From assembly GCF_000429565.1 (NCBI RefSeq), contig NZ_AUCC01000001.1:56002-120001 (forward strand): 64,000 nucleotides of DNA. Reading direction: 5' to 3'. Position numbers and translations under genes: made by a program. The stretch comes from Arsenophonus nasoniae DSM 15247. GTDB taxonomy: Bacteria; Pseudomonadota; Gammaproteobacteria; Enterobacterales; Enterobacteriaceae. Below are positions 1 through 9,795 of the stretch, one piece after another. The notes below the pieces were generated by a model, which was not told the DNA's origin, made no database searches, and saw only the letters and a list, made by a program, of their open reading frames with translations. The number at the start of each line of letters is the position of its first letter. Position 1 is the stretch's first letter.

Positions 1-1
1 G

Positions 2-652
2 CTATTAAAAGCTTTATTTGCCAGAAAATTTTGTTTAATCGCAACTTCTAATATTCCACCCGATGAACTCTATCGCAATGGATTGCAACGAACACGTTTT
101 CTACCTGCGATCGAACAAATTAAAAAATACTGTGACATCATCAATGTTGATGCGGGTATTGATTATCGTTTACGTACCTTGAAACAGGCGGGTCTTTATC
201 TTACGCCAATTGATGAAAAGAGCTGCCATCGGATGGATGAGATATTTATTAAATTAGCTGGCAAACCTGGAGATAGATTCCCTATCCTTGAGATTAATCA
301 TCGTACTATGCCGGCAATCCTTACTGCAGAAGGTATCTTATCGATTGAATTTAAAGTGTTATGTGAAGATGCACGTAGCCAAAATGACTATATCGTTTTA
401 GCAAAAGATTATCATACGGTATTACTGTATAATGTTTCGATAATGTCAGAAATTCATGAAGATGTAGCTAGGCGTTTTATCGCTCTGATCGATGAATTTT
501 ATGAGCGAAAAGTTAAGTTGATTATAAATGCAGAGGTCGCAATGGATAAACTTTACCAAGGGCATTTATTACGTTTTGAATATCAACGTTGTTTATCAAG
601 ATTGCAAGAAATGCAGAGTGAAGAATACCTAAAATTACGTCATATAGCTTGA
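2..652 (+). CDS. zapE: Cell division ATPase ZapE, 3' part
   Basis: This is the C-terminal portion of the AFG1-like P-loop ATPase ZapE (YhcM), a peripheral cytoplasmic protein that acts at the division ring under stress. The frame is open from the window edge and reads FARKFCLIATSNIPPDELYR followed by the conserved arginine-rich stretch LQRTRFLPAIE, which matches the sensor and C-terminal part of the family. The Walker motifs lie to the left of the window. The first in-window candidate start, a TTG at 83, is internal and should not be used. The gene sits just upstream of rplM, as in E. coli. Identification rests on recalled sequence similarity and synteny. Confidence 0.93.
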   Translation, partial: LLKALFARKFCLIATSNIPPDELYRNGLQRTRFLPAIEQIKKYCDIINVDAGIDYRLRTLKQAGLYLTPIDEKSCHRMDEIFIKLAGKPGDRFPILEINHRTMPAILTAEGILSIEFKVLCEDARSQNDYIVLAKDYHTVLLYNVSIMSEIHEDVARRFIALIDEFYERKVKLIINAEVAMDKLYQGHLLRFEYQRCLSRLQEMQSEEYLKLRHIA

Positions 653-695
653 TTAGCGAGTAATAATACAATAAATTAGCGAGAAAATTTATTTT

Positions 696-1332
<637 letters not shown>

Positions 1333-1347
1333 TCGGGATGGATATAG

Positions 1348-1743
<396 letters not shown>

Positions 1744-1775
1744 TTTTTTGTTTTTGCAACAAATTATTAATATAA

Positions 1776-1799
1776 GACCCGCCTTTAGGCGGGTTTTTA
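1776..1799 (+). terminator. Intrinsic terminator of rplM-rpsI
   Basis: The stem CCCGCC, loop TTTA, GGCGGG is followed by five T residues. It lies directly downstream of the rpsI stop codon. Confidence 0.9.
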
Positions 1800-1967
1800 G
1801 TATGTTATAAATTTATATTATCTTGCGAATATTAATTTAAATTTTTTTGCTATTAATTTTTTCAATAAAAAAATGTTCTAATTTTGTACATTTATCATAA
1901 AATCTTGTCAAACTTTCCCCCATATTGACCAAAATCTGATAGACTATAGGCCATTAATTTCTTATCT

Positions 1968-1991
1968 ATTTCCACCAAATTTGGTGGAAAT
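1968..1991. repeat. 24-bp perfect palindrome upstream of sspA
   Basis: The half-site ATTTCCACCAAA is followed without spacer by its exact reverse complement. It lies about 140 bases before the sspA start, after a promoter-like TTGACC at 1925-1930. It has no T-run and so does not look like a terminator. A dimeric regulator site is the simplest reading. A similar TTTCCAC/GTGGAAA palindrome occurs at 18952-18971. The function is unknown. Confidence 0.6.
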
Positions 1992-2130
1992 AACATGTAT
2001 TAATTGCAGTTCAATGAATAGATGCCTGTTAACTGAGTGATTGGTTTACAAGTGTTTTAAACATGTGAGAATGGCCTTATTTATTATATTATGGCTGTTT
2101 GGTCTTTTTTAATAAAACTTGGAGGTTTTC

Positions 2131-2772
2131 ATGGCTGTCGCTGCCAACAAACGTTCGGTAATGACACTGTTTTCCGGCCCGACCGACATATTTAGCCATC
2201 AAGTGCGGATCGTATTGGCAGAAAAGGGCGTGAGCGTTGAGATTGAGAATGTTGAAGCAGGCAATTTGCCTCAAGATTTGATTGATCTAAATCCTTACCA
2301 AACAGTACCAACGCTGGTCGATAGAGAATTAACATTGTATGATTCCCGCGTTGTTATGGAATATCTTGATGAACGCTTTCCGCATCCACCATTGATGCCG
2401 GTTTATCCAGTGGCTCGTGGTAGTAGTCGTTTGATGATGCATCGGATAGATAAAGATTGGTATTCTTTGATGTATAAGATTGAAAATAAAGATCCTCAAG
2501 CTGATGCTGCCCGTAAGCAGTTAAGAGAGGAGCTGATATCAATCTCGCCAATTTTTAAAGAGATGCCGTTTTTTATGAGCGAAGAATTTAGTCTGGTTGA
2601 CTGCTATTTAGCTCCACTTTTATGGCGTTTACCTTTTTGGAATATCGAAATCCCCAAAGGAAAAGAAACCGAGGGCATTCGTTCTTATATGGAACGTGTA
2701 TTTGAACGAGACTCTTTCCTTGCTTCATTAACTGAAGCTGAACGTGAGATGCGTTTATCTACCACAGGTTAA
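2131..2772 (+). CDS. sspA: Stringent starvation protein A
   Basis: SspA is a GST-fold, RNA-polymerase-associated regulator of the stationary-phase and acid-stress response. The protein is 213 residues (E. coli 212), starting MAVAANKRSVMTLFSGPTD. The N-terminal thioredoxin-like part (about 10-90) and the C-terminal helical GST part are both intact. The ATG at 2131 is preferred over the TTG at 2119 because GGAGG at 2121-2125 sits six bases upstream of it. sspB follows after 6 bases, forming the usual sspAB operon. Confidence 0.96.
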   Translation: MAVAANKRSVMTLFSGPTDIFSHQVRIVLAEKGVSVEIENVEAGNLPQDLIDLNPYQTVPTLVDRELTLYDSRVVMEYLDERFPHPPLMPVYPVARGSSRLMMHRIDKDWYSLMYKIENKDPQADAARKQLREELISISPIFKEMPFFMSEEFSLVDCYLAPLLWRLPFWNIEIPKGKETEGIRSYMERVFERDSFLASLTEAEREMRLSTTG

Positions 2773-2778
2773 TTTATT

Positions 2779-3270
2779 ATGGAGTTGTTAGGAATGTCGC
2801 CACGTCGTCCTTACCTTCTTAGGGCTCATTATGAATGGCTTCTCGACAATAATATGACACCCCATTTAGTTGTGGATGTTAATATTTTTGGTGTAAATGT
2901 ACCGATGGAATATGCCCATAAAGGACAGATTATTTTAAATATTACTCCTTCTGCTGTCGGTAATTTAGAGTTGACGAATGAAATCGTCAGTTTCAGTGCC
3001 CGTTTTGGTGGTGTTCCTCGCCGTGTTGAAGTACCCATGTGTGCTATTATTGCTATCTATGGGCGCGAAAATGGAGCAGGAATGATGTTTGAACCCGAAC
3101 CAGAATATGAGAGTGGCTCAGGTGATTCTGTTGCTAAAAGTGAAAATTTAGTGCTTATTAGTGATACTGAATTGTCAAACGAAGCACAAGAAATAACGTC
3201 AATTTCATCTTCTGATGATGAGCCGCCGACGCCACCAAAAGGACGCCCGACGCTACGTGTTATTAAATAA
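2779..3270 (+). CDS. sspB: ClpXP protease specificity-enhancing factor
   Basis: SspB is the adaptor that binds ssrA-tagged polypeptides and delivers them to ClpXP. It is 163 residues. The N-terminal substrate-binding domain carries RRPYLLRAHYEWLLDN and PMEYAHKGQIILNI. The flexible acidic linker (about 110-150) leads to the C-terminal ClpX-binding tail RPTLRVIK, matching the E. coli LRVVK end. A second ATG at 2794 (MSPRRPYLL) is an alternative start; 2779 fits the family length better. Confidence 0.96.
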   Translation: MELLGMSPRRPYLLRAHYEWLLDNNMTPHLVVDVNIFGVNVPMEYAHKGQIILNITPSAVGNLELTNEIVSFSARFGGVPRRVEVPMCAIIAIYGRENGAGMMFEPEPEYESGSGDSVAKSENLVLISDTELSNEAQEITSISSSDDEPPTPPKGRPTLRVIK

Positions 3271-3286
3271 GGTATATTATAATTGA

Positions 3287-3315
3287 GGGGAGTATAAAAT
3301 ACTGCCCTTTTTTTA
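3287..3315 (+). terminator. Intrinsic terminator of sspAB
   Basis: The hairpin pairs GGG-AGTAT with ATACT-GCCC (one bulged base) and is followed by a run of seven T residues, 17 bases after the sspB stop. Confidence 0.75.
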
Positions 3316-3502
3316 TTTCTAAATCTCTACTTTTTGTTTATTAAATTTATATTTATCTGATAATTATAAAACTTCGTTTATAAGTTAATTCATTGTTTAT
3401 GAAAATCTAAATGTAATTTATCCCTCATAATGTATGTTAGATCCCTCTGCTTTTTATCTATATAAGTTATGATTTAAGCTGATTTTCGGTATTGGAGTGT
3501 GT

Positions 3503-5836
3503 ATGAAGCTGCTTAAAGGACTTGCTCAGTATTATGTTGATTTAATGATGAAGCTTGGCTTAATTGGATTTTCCTTACTATTAGCCACAGCACTGGTTGT
3601 ATTAGCTATGGTATTACAGATAGCGGTTGATATTTTATTGTATGGCAATGTTCATAATATTGATTTGGTTCGCTCTATCTTTTTTGGATTGATTATCACG
3701 CCTTGGGCGGTCTATTTTCTTTCTGTGGTTGTTGAGCAACTTGAAGAGTCTCGTCGTCGCTTATCAGGTATGGTTGATAAATTAGAAGTTATGCGGAAGC
3801 GTGATGCCGAGCTTACTGACAAACTTAAAGGAAATATTGCTCAGCTAAATTTGGAAATTGCAGAGCGTGAAAAAGTACAAAAAGCGCATTTAGAATTATT
3901 AGAAAAATTGCAAAAAGAGATGAAGCGTCGAGAGCAGACACAACTTGAGTTCGAACAGCAGTCTATATTATTACAATCATTTTTAGATGCATCTCCTGAT
4001 CTTGTTTATTATCGTGATGAAAATAATGATTTTTCTTGTTGTAATAGAGCAATGGAATTATTGACAGGTCGTAGTGAAAAGCAGCTTATTGGACTAACCT
4101 ATCGTGAAATTTATGGTGAGGAGGTTGCAGAGAAAGAGCTTGAAACTGATGAAAAAGTATTTCGTCATAATGTGTCATTAACCTATGAACAATGGTTGGT
4201 ATACCCAGATGGACGAAAAGCATGTTTTGAAATACGTAAAGTCCCGTTTTATGACCGGGTGGGGAAACGTCATGGGCTAGTAGGGTTTGGGCGCGATATT
4301 ACCGAGCGTAAGCATTATCAAGAAGCGTTAGAAAATGCCAGTAGGGATAAAACAACATTTATCTCAACCATTAGCCATGAGCTTCGTACGCCGCTTAATG
4401 GGATTGTTGGACTGAGTCGTATATTACTCGATACAGAATTAACTAATGAACAAACAAATTATTTGAAAACTATCCATGTCAGCGCCATCACTTTAGGTAA
4501 TATTTTCAATGACATTATTGAGATGGATAAGATTGAACGTCGCAAAGTTAGTTTAGATAGTCAACAAATTGATTTTAATGAATTCATTTCTGATATTGAA
4601 AACTTATCGAGACTTTTAGTACAACCTAAAGATTTAAAATTTATCCTAGAAGTAAAAGAAAATTTACCGAGTAAGATCATTACCGATGCAACACGGTTAC
4701 GGCAAATACTATGGAATTTAATTGGTAATGCTGTGAGATTTACTCAACAAGGTGAGATCAAGGTTCGTATTTGGTACGAAGGACATGAGCAGCTTTTTAT
4801 TCAGGTTATTGATAGTGGTATTGGGATCCCAAAAGAAGAGCAAAAAAAAATTTTTGCGATGTACTATCAGGTAAAGGGTAGTGCTGGTGGCCGGCCAGAA
4901 ACGGGTACTGGGATTGGTCTTGCTGTTTCTAAGCGATTAGCGCAAAGCATGGGAGGAGATATACAGGTAGCTAGTACATTAGGAGTAGGTTCTTGCTTTA
5001 CTGTATCCGTTATAGCGCCAATTGTCGCCAAAACGGTTGACATGCCAATACCAGAAGCTGTTTTACTACCTAAATTGCATATCCTTTTGGTGGAAGATAT
5101 TGAATTAAATGTTATCGTCGCGCGATCTGTATTAGAAAAATTAGGTCATACCGTTGATGTTGCGATGAATGGTAAAGAAGCATTAAAAATGTTCAAAATT
5201 GGCAGTTATGATCTGGTTTTATTGGATATCCAACTACCTGATATGACCGGTCTCGATATAGCTCGTCAGCTTCGTCAAACCTATGCTAATGATGAACTTC
5301 CACCGTTAATTGCTTTAACTGCTAATGTATTGAAAGATAAAAAAGAGTATCTTGTGGCAGGTATGGATGATGTATTGAGTAAACCACTCTCGGTAAGCGC
5401 ATTAATAAAGATTATTGAAAAATATTTAACTGATTGTAAAAATAAATCCATCAACATTCCGCTAAAACAATTTGTTAATCATGATGACATATTAGATATC
5501 AACATGCTCAACCAATATTTCGAACTAGTTGGCCCAAAACTTATTGAAGACAGTATAAAGATCTTTGAAAATATGATGCCAGGATATCTATCTTTATTAG
5601 AGTCTAATATTGTGGCTAAAGATCGTAATGGGATTATTGCCCAAGCCCACAAAATTAAAGGTGCAGCAGGAGCAGTTGGTTTACGCCATCTCCAGCAGTT
5701 AGCTCAACAGATACAATCTCCTGATTTACCTGCCTGGTGGGATAATATTCAAGAATGGTTTGATGAATTAAAAGTCGATTGGCAAAAAGATGTTGAGGTT
5801 TTGAAGCGATGGTTAGTGGTAGCTGAAAAAAAATAA
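3503..5836 (+). CDS. arcB: Aerobic respiration control sensor kinase ArcB
   Basis: ArcB is the tripartite inner-membrane hybrid histidine kinase that senses quinone redox state and phosphorylates ArcA. It has 777 residues. Two N-terminal membrane helices (about 20-80) are followed by a coiled coil and a PAS domain (about 150-270). The transmitter carries ISHELRTPLNG with His292, then an N box and GTGIGL. The receiver has Asp575 in LLDIQLPD, and the C-terminal HPt domain has His716 in AHKIKGAAG. These match E. coli His292, Asp576 and His717. The ATG at 3503 (MKLLKGLAQYYVDLMM) is preferred over the GTG at 3497. The 3' end overlaps the terminator tract of antisense-oriented arcZ. Confidence 0.98.
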   Translation: MKLLKGLAQYYVDLMMKLGLIGFSLLLATALVVLAMVLQIAVDILLYGNVHNIDLVRSIFFGLIITPWAVYFLSVVVEQLEESRRRLSGMVDKLEVMRKRDAELTDKLKGNIAQLNLEIAEREKVQKAHLELLEKLQKEMKRREQTQLEFEQQSILLQSFLDASPDLVYYRDENNDFSCCNRAMELLTGRSEKQLIGLTYREIYGEEVAEKELETDEKVFRHNVSLTYEQWLVYPDGRKACFEIRKVPFYDRVGKRHGLVGFGRDITERKHYQEALENASRDKTTFISTISHELRTPLNGIVGLSRILLDTELTNEQTNYLKTIHVSAITLGNIFNDIIEMDKIERRKVSLDSQQIDFNEFISDIENLSRLLVQPKDLKFILEVKENLPSKIITDATRLRQILWNLIGNAVRFTQQGEIKVRIWYEGHEQLFIQVIDSGIGIPKEEQKKIFAMYYQVKGSAGGRPETGTGIGLAVSKRLAQSMGGDIQVASTLGVGSCFTVSVIAPIVAKTVDMPIPEAVLLPKLHILLVEDIELNVIVARSVLEKLGHTVDVAMNGKEALKMFKIGSYDLVLLDIQLPDMTGLDIARQLRQTYANDELPPLIALTANVLKDKKEYLVAGMDDVLSKPLSVSALIKIIEKYLTDCKNKSINIPLKQFVNHDDILDINMLNQYFELVGPKLIEDSIKIFENMMPGYLSLLESNIVAKDRNGIIAQAHKIKGAAGAVGLRHLQQLAQQIQSPDLPAWWDNIQEWFDELKVDWQKDVEVLKRWLVVAEKK

Positions 5837-5926
5837 CCCCAACCGAAGTTGGGGTGCGCGAATATTGCGCCAACACCAGGGAAATCGTTTTTTACTCGCC
5901 AATTATGATATGAATGAATGCAGATG
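5826..5926 (-). ncRNA. arcZ: ArcZ small regulatory RNA
   Basis: ArcZ is an Hfq-dependent sRNA that, in E. coli, activates rpoS and represses motility and other targets. On the minus strand the highly conserved processed core is present: TTTCCCTGGTGTTGGCGCAA (5884-5865) runs into ATATTCGCGCACCCC, one substitution from the E. coli core as I recall it. It ends in a CCCCAAC/TTCG/GTTGGGG terminator with a T-rich tail at 5854-5826. A promoter fits upstream: CTGACA at 5960-5955, a 16-base spacer and TATTTT at 5938-5933, giving a start near 5926. The position between arcB and elbB is the E. coli one. The 5' end is approximate. Confidence 0.9.
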
Positions 5927-6077
5927 GTGAGTAAAATAGAAATCTTGATTTTTTTGTCAGCCAATCAACATAACAAATATAATCGTTTTTGTTACAAGAT
6001 TCATTAAAATTTGTGACCAAGTTCCATGTTATCACATTAAATGAATTAGTAACAATCTACTACAAATGGAGTCAAAT

Positions 6078-6734
6078 ATGAAACCTATTGCAGTAATTTT
6101 AAGTGGTTGTGGTGTATTGGATGGTAGCGAAATCCATGAGTCAGTACTTACTATATTATCTTTGAGTCAAAATAATGTTGAAATGTGTTTTTTTGCGCCT
6201 GATCGAGAGCAACTAGATGTTATTAATCATATAAGTGAAAAAGAAAAACAAGAAAAACGAAACATAATGGTCGAATCTGCACGTATTTCACGTGGAAAAA
6301 TAGCGCCTTTAGCATCTGCAGATGCCAATAAGTTTAGTGCAGTCATCATTCCTGGTGGATTTGGGGTTGCAAAGAATTTATCTAATTTTGTTATTAAAGG
6401 AAGTGATTGTGAAATAGATAAAGATTTATTAACATTTTGTCGCAAAATTCACCAACAAGGAAAACCCATGGGGTTGATGTGTATTGCACCTGTTATGTTA
6501 CCAAAAATTTTAAATAAAACGGTAACGTTAACAATAGGCAATGATAAAGAAACCATTGCTCAAATAGAACAAATGGGCGGGAAACATATTATTTGTTCCT
6601 TTGATGATATTGTAGTTGATGAAGAGAATAGAGTAATCACAACACCCGCTTATATGTTAGCATCATCACCTAATGAGGCATGGCAAGGGATTAATAAATT
6701 AGTTAAAAAAGTTATCGAGATGGCTAGCCGTTAG
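6078..6734 (+). CDS. elbB: Glyoxalase ElbB, DJ-1/PfpI-like
   Basis: This is a cytoplasmic member of the DJ-1/PfpI glutamine-amidotransferase-like superfamily; E. coli ElbB has been reported as a glyoxalase. It is 218 residues and starts [21 protein letters not shown]. The nucleophile-elbow cysteine is in [13 protein letters not shown], and [13 protein letters not shown] is conserved. The ATG at 6078 is chosen over the one at 6066 because GGAG lies six bases upstream and the product then matches the family start. mtgA follows 2 bases later. Confidence 0.95.
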   Translation: MKPIAVILSGCGVLDGSEIHESVLTILSLSQNNVEMCFFAPDREQLDVINHISEKEKQEKRNIMVESARISRGKIAPLASADANKFSAVIIPGGFGVAKNLSNFVIKGSDCEIDKDLLTFCRKIHQQGKPMGLMCIAPVMLPKILNKTVTLTIGNDKETIAQIEQMGGKHIICSFDDIVVDEENRVITTPAYMLASSPNEAWQGINKLVKKVIEMASR

Positions 6735-6736
6735 TT

Positions 6737-7453
6737 ATGTTAGCTTACTTATTATGGCATTGGTTAAAAAGGACATTATTAATCTTATCTTCTTGTTGGT
6801 TAATAACGATTTTGATTTTTAAATTTTTGCCTGTTCCTTTTTCGATGGTAATGTTAGAAAGAGAAATTAACGCTTGGTTATCATTAAATTTTTCTTATAT
6901 TTCTCGTTCCTCTTGGGTAGAAATTAATGCCATCTTGCCGAACATGTTAATTGCAGCTATTGCTGCAGAAGATCAAAATTTCCCAAATCATTGGGGATTT
7001 GATTTTCAGGCAATAGAAAGCGCCATCAACCAAAATCCGGCTAGTAAAAAACCTGTCAGAGGGGCTTCAACTATCACTCAACAAGTTGTAAAAAATCTTT
7101 GGCTATGGGATGGACGAAGCTGGTTACGTAAAGGCGTTGAAGCTATTATGACGCCAATAATTGAAGTTATGTGGTCTAAAAAGCGGATTTTGACGATTTA
7201 TTTGAATATAGCTGAGTTTGGTGAAGGTATTTTTGGCGTAGAAGAGGCGGCAAAATATTATTTTAAAAAACAGGCAAATCAATTAAATGAAGCGGAAGCT
7301 GCCCTATTAGCGGCAGTTTTACCAAATCCGTTAGTTTATCAAGTAAAAAGACCATCTAATGATTTATTAATAAGACAAGCATGGATACTGCGGCAAATGC
7401 AGCAATTAGGTGGTAAGAATTTTCTGAAAAAATATGGCTTCATTGCTAATTAA
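6737..7453 (+). CDS. mtgA: Monofunctional peptidoglycan glycosyltransferase
   Basis: MtgA polymerises lipid II into glycan strands at the periplasmic face of the inner membrane. The 238-residue protein has one N-terminal transmembrane anchor (about 10-32) and a GT51 domain. Conserved motifs are visible in order: [14 protein letters not shown] with the catalytic Glu, [34 protein letters not shown], and LLAAVLPNP. The start codon lies 2 bases after elbB, implying translational coupling. Confidence 0.96.
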   Translation: MLAYLLWHWLKRTLLILSSCWLITILIFKFLPVPFSMVMLEREINAWLSLNFSYISRSSWVEINAILPNMLIAAIAAEDQNFPNHWGFDFQAIESAINQNPASKKPVRGASTITQQVVKNLWLWDGRSWLRKGVEAIMTPIIEVMWSKKRILTIYLNIAEFGEGIFGVEEAAKYYFKKQANQLNEAEAALLAAVLPNPLVYQVKRPSNDLLIRQAWILRQMQQLGGKNFLKKYGFIAN

Positions 7454-8104
7454 TTTTAGTGCTAGTATAAAATATTGAAAATTTAATTTTTATGGATTTT
7501 TATTATTTACATAAGAGAATTATTTCTTTTGTTTATTATTTTTATTAAATTATAAATTTTGTTATTTTAGACGTCAAATAACTAACTGAGTTTCAGTAAA
7601 AAAACCGATAAATCAGTGCATAAACCAGCAAAATAGCTACTGGCACGGTTAAACAAATTCAGATGTTATAGTTTTTTTACTTTCCAATTAAATATTCCCT
7701 TACCTAAAAATAGAGTTATACAGAAACTCCACTGCTAACTATTCTCCTAACAGCCCTTGGAGGGAGTATTGTTGCATGAGTAATATTTACATTGAGTGAT
7801 ATTATTTAACATGAATCGTTGTTCGAAAAAAAGTGATCGTAATTCCAGATTGAGAAATTTAAACACGTTACACAACTGATGGCATTTCCATACAAAGTGC
7901 TTATATTGAAGAGAAGTAGTTACTTTAATCTACTTAATTTTTTTAAAATTATTGTGAAATTAGTTATGATAACCAAATATTGAGCTGCCTTTAATAAAAG
8001 ACAAAATGCGGCTAGTAAGTATGCTAAGGGTTGTTACCCGACATCATAGCTGCCAGGTAACACAGTTAGCAAGGTAATTACTTTTTATATTGAGTGAGAA
8101 AATA
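7454..8104. other. Gene-free interval between mtgA and dolP
   Basis: This 651-bp AT-rich stretch separates convergent mtgA and dolP. I see no open frame with coding character and no RNA gene I recognise. A GTTACC/GGTAAC inverted repeat near 8033-8060 is short and widely spaced. It may hold decayed sequence. Confidence 0.5.
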
Positions 8105-8680
8105 TTAATTAAGATAGGTAAATGCCGTAGTCACACGTTTAACGCCATCTGTCTCACTAGCAATTTTTGCTGCGGCAGCGCCTTCTTGTTGGGTGAGAAT
8201 ACCAAGTAAAAACACCTCTCCATTTTCTGTAATAACTTTGACGGTAGATGATTTAACCGAATCACTGGTTAGAATTTGCGATTTTATTTTGGTTGTTATC
8301 CAGGTATCTTTAGAAGCCGTACCAAGATCAACGGGTGTTGCCTGGCGGATTTCGTTATAAACTGCTTCAACACCTTCTACTTTGGTTGCTATCTGTTTCG
8401 CTCTTTCAGCTAACGCCAGATCAGGCGCTTGGCCGGTAAGTAGTATCTTACCTTCATAAGCCGTAGTAATAATACGTGCATCACGGATAATTGCATGATC
8501 TTTGTTAATAGCAGCGCTAACGCGGGCTTCTAATGTTCCATCGTCGACCTGGCGACCTACACTTCGCGGATCCGTCGCACTTTTTGTGGCGACCGCCGCT
8601 GAACCTATTACAGCAGCACCAAGGCATCCTTGTAACAAAAGGCTACTGCATATTATGGTAATTAGAGGAAAAAGTCTCAT
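8105..8680 (-). CDS. dolP: Outer-membrane BON-domain lipoprotein DolP
   Basis: DolP (YraP) is a dual-BON lipoprotein of the inner leaflet of the outer membrane that supports envelope integrity and the BAM machinery. The 191-residue protein has a lipoprotein signal with LLLQGC (lipidated Cys19), followed by two BON domains at about 50-110 and 125-190. The second contains ILTSDSVKSSTVKVITENGEVFLLG. It lies just downstream of diaA (9 bases), as in E. coli. Confidence 0.96.
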   Translation of the reverse strand: MRLFPLITIICSSLLLQGCLGAAVIGSAAVATKSATDPRSVGRQVDDGTLEARVSAAINKDHAIIRDARIITTAYEGKILLTGQAPDLALAERAKQIATKVEGVEAVYNEIRQATPVDLGTASKDTWITTKIKSQILTSDSVKSSTVKVITENGEVFLLGILTQQEGAAAAKIASETDGVKRVTTAFTYLN

Positions 8681-8689
8681 TATTATTCC

Positions 8690-9280
8690 TTAGTCATCTT
8701 GATGCGGAAAAAGTGTATTATCGATTAGATCACATAAACAGTTAACTGTTAATAGGTGAACTTCTTGAATTCTAATGCTTCTTTGCGAAGGTATGCGAAT
8801 TTCTACGTCCTGAGTGCCTAATAAACCGGCTAATTCTCCGCCATCATGCCCGGTTAAGGCCACTATAGTCATATCACGAGCTAGTGAAGCTTCAACCGCT
8901 TTTATCACAACGCGGCTATCACCCTTGGTAGCAATTGCCAGGAGTACGTCACCAGATTGGCCTAATGCACGCACTTGTTTAGCATACACTTCTTCCGGTT
9001 TTTGGCCATTCGCAATCGAGGTTATAATCGCATTATCTGTGTTAAGACATAAAGCGGGAAGGCTTGGACGTTCAGCTTCAAATTGATTGATCATACTGGT
9101 TGCAAAGCGTTGTGCAATAACTGCCGAGCCGCCACTGCCGCAACATAAAATTTTATTACCATTTAGTAAGGCGTGAACGATCATAATCGCTGCACGAGAA
9201 ATAGCATCGGGTAATGCTTCAGCTGCGGCAATTTGTGTTTGAATACTTTCGGTAAAACAGGCTTTGATTTTCTCCAACAC
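8690..9280 (-). CDS. diaA: DnaA initiator-associating protein DiaA
   Basis: DiaA is a SIS-fold tetramer that binds DnaA and promotes timely initiation at oriC. It is 196 residues and starts [20 protein letters not shown]. The SIS core carries [20 protein letters not shown] and [14 protein letters not shown], and the C-terminus [15 protein letters not shown] is nearly identical to that of E. coli. It lies between yraN and dolP in the conserved order. Confidence 0.97.
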   Translation of the reverse strand: MLEKIKACFTESIQTQIAAAEALPDAISRAAIMIVHALLNGNKILCCGSGGSAVIAQRFATSMINQFEAERPSLPALCLNTDNAIITSIANGQKPEEVYAKQVRALGQSGDVLLAIATKGDSRVVIKAVEASLARDMTIVALTGHDGGELAGLLGTQDVEIRIPSQRSIRIQEVHLLTVNCLCDLIDNTLFPHQDD

Positions 9281-9302
9281 GTTAAGACCTACTTACATAT
9301 AA

Positions 9303-9683
9303 TTAGTGGATGGTATCATAGTCACTAAAGGCATTTGGTAACCATTCAAACTGATTCCCTGTCGTAGCACAAATATCAAAACGACATAAAGCGGTTTCTA
9401 TGTTTTCATTATGTTTAAGCAGCCATAATTTTGCGGCCGCAAGTAATTTTTTTCGTTTGCTTAGAGTTACTGACATTAATGCATTACCGAACTTATCATG
9501 GCGGCGAAAGCGTACTTCAACAAATACCCAGATGTTTCGATCTTTCATAACTAAATCGATTTCTCCAACTGAGAAACTCACATTGCGGCTAATAAATTGC
9601 AGCCCTTGCTGTTGTAAGAATTGTTTGGCTTTGTATTCGAAATGGCGTCCTTGTATCCAAGATAAATTTGGCGATTTTAGCAT
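9303..9683 (-). CDS. yraN: UPF0102 family protein YraN
   Basis: This is a small cytoplasmic protein of the UPF0102 family with a restriction-endonuclease-like fold; its biological substrate is not established. It has 126 residues. The nuclease-like motif is visible as VGEIDLVMKDRNIWVFVEVRFR, with the spaced acidic residues typical of the PD-(D/E)XK fold. It lies between lpoA and diaA in the conserved order. The gap to lpoA is 112 bases. Confidence 0.93.
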   Translation of the reverse strand: MLKSPNLSWIQGRHFEYKAKQFLQQQGLQFISRNVSFSVGEIDLVMKDRNIWVFVEVRFRRHDKFGNALMSVTLSKRKKLLAAAKLWLLKHNENIETALCRFDICATTGNQFEWLPNAFSDYDTIH

Positions 9684-9795
9684 AGTGGATATCCTTATCT
9701 GTCAGGTGAAGATGCCGTTAAGATGACACTTTAATCACTATTTTACTCTATTTTTGTCTATTGGCTGATAAATTTTACTTTTAACTGACAATTTA

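Noticed and set aside
7454..8104. Possible small RNA or peptide between mtgA and dolP
   Set aside because: Short inverted repeats only, no promoter-terminator pair and no conserved reading frame.
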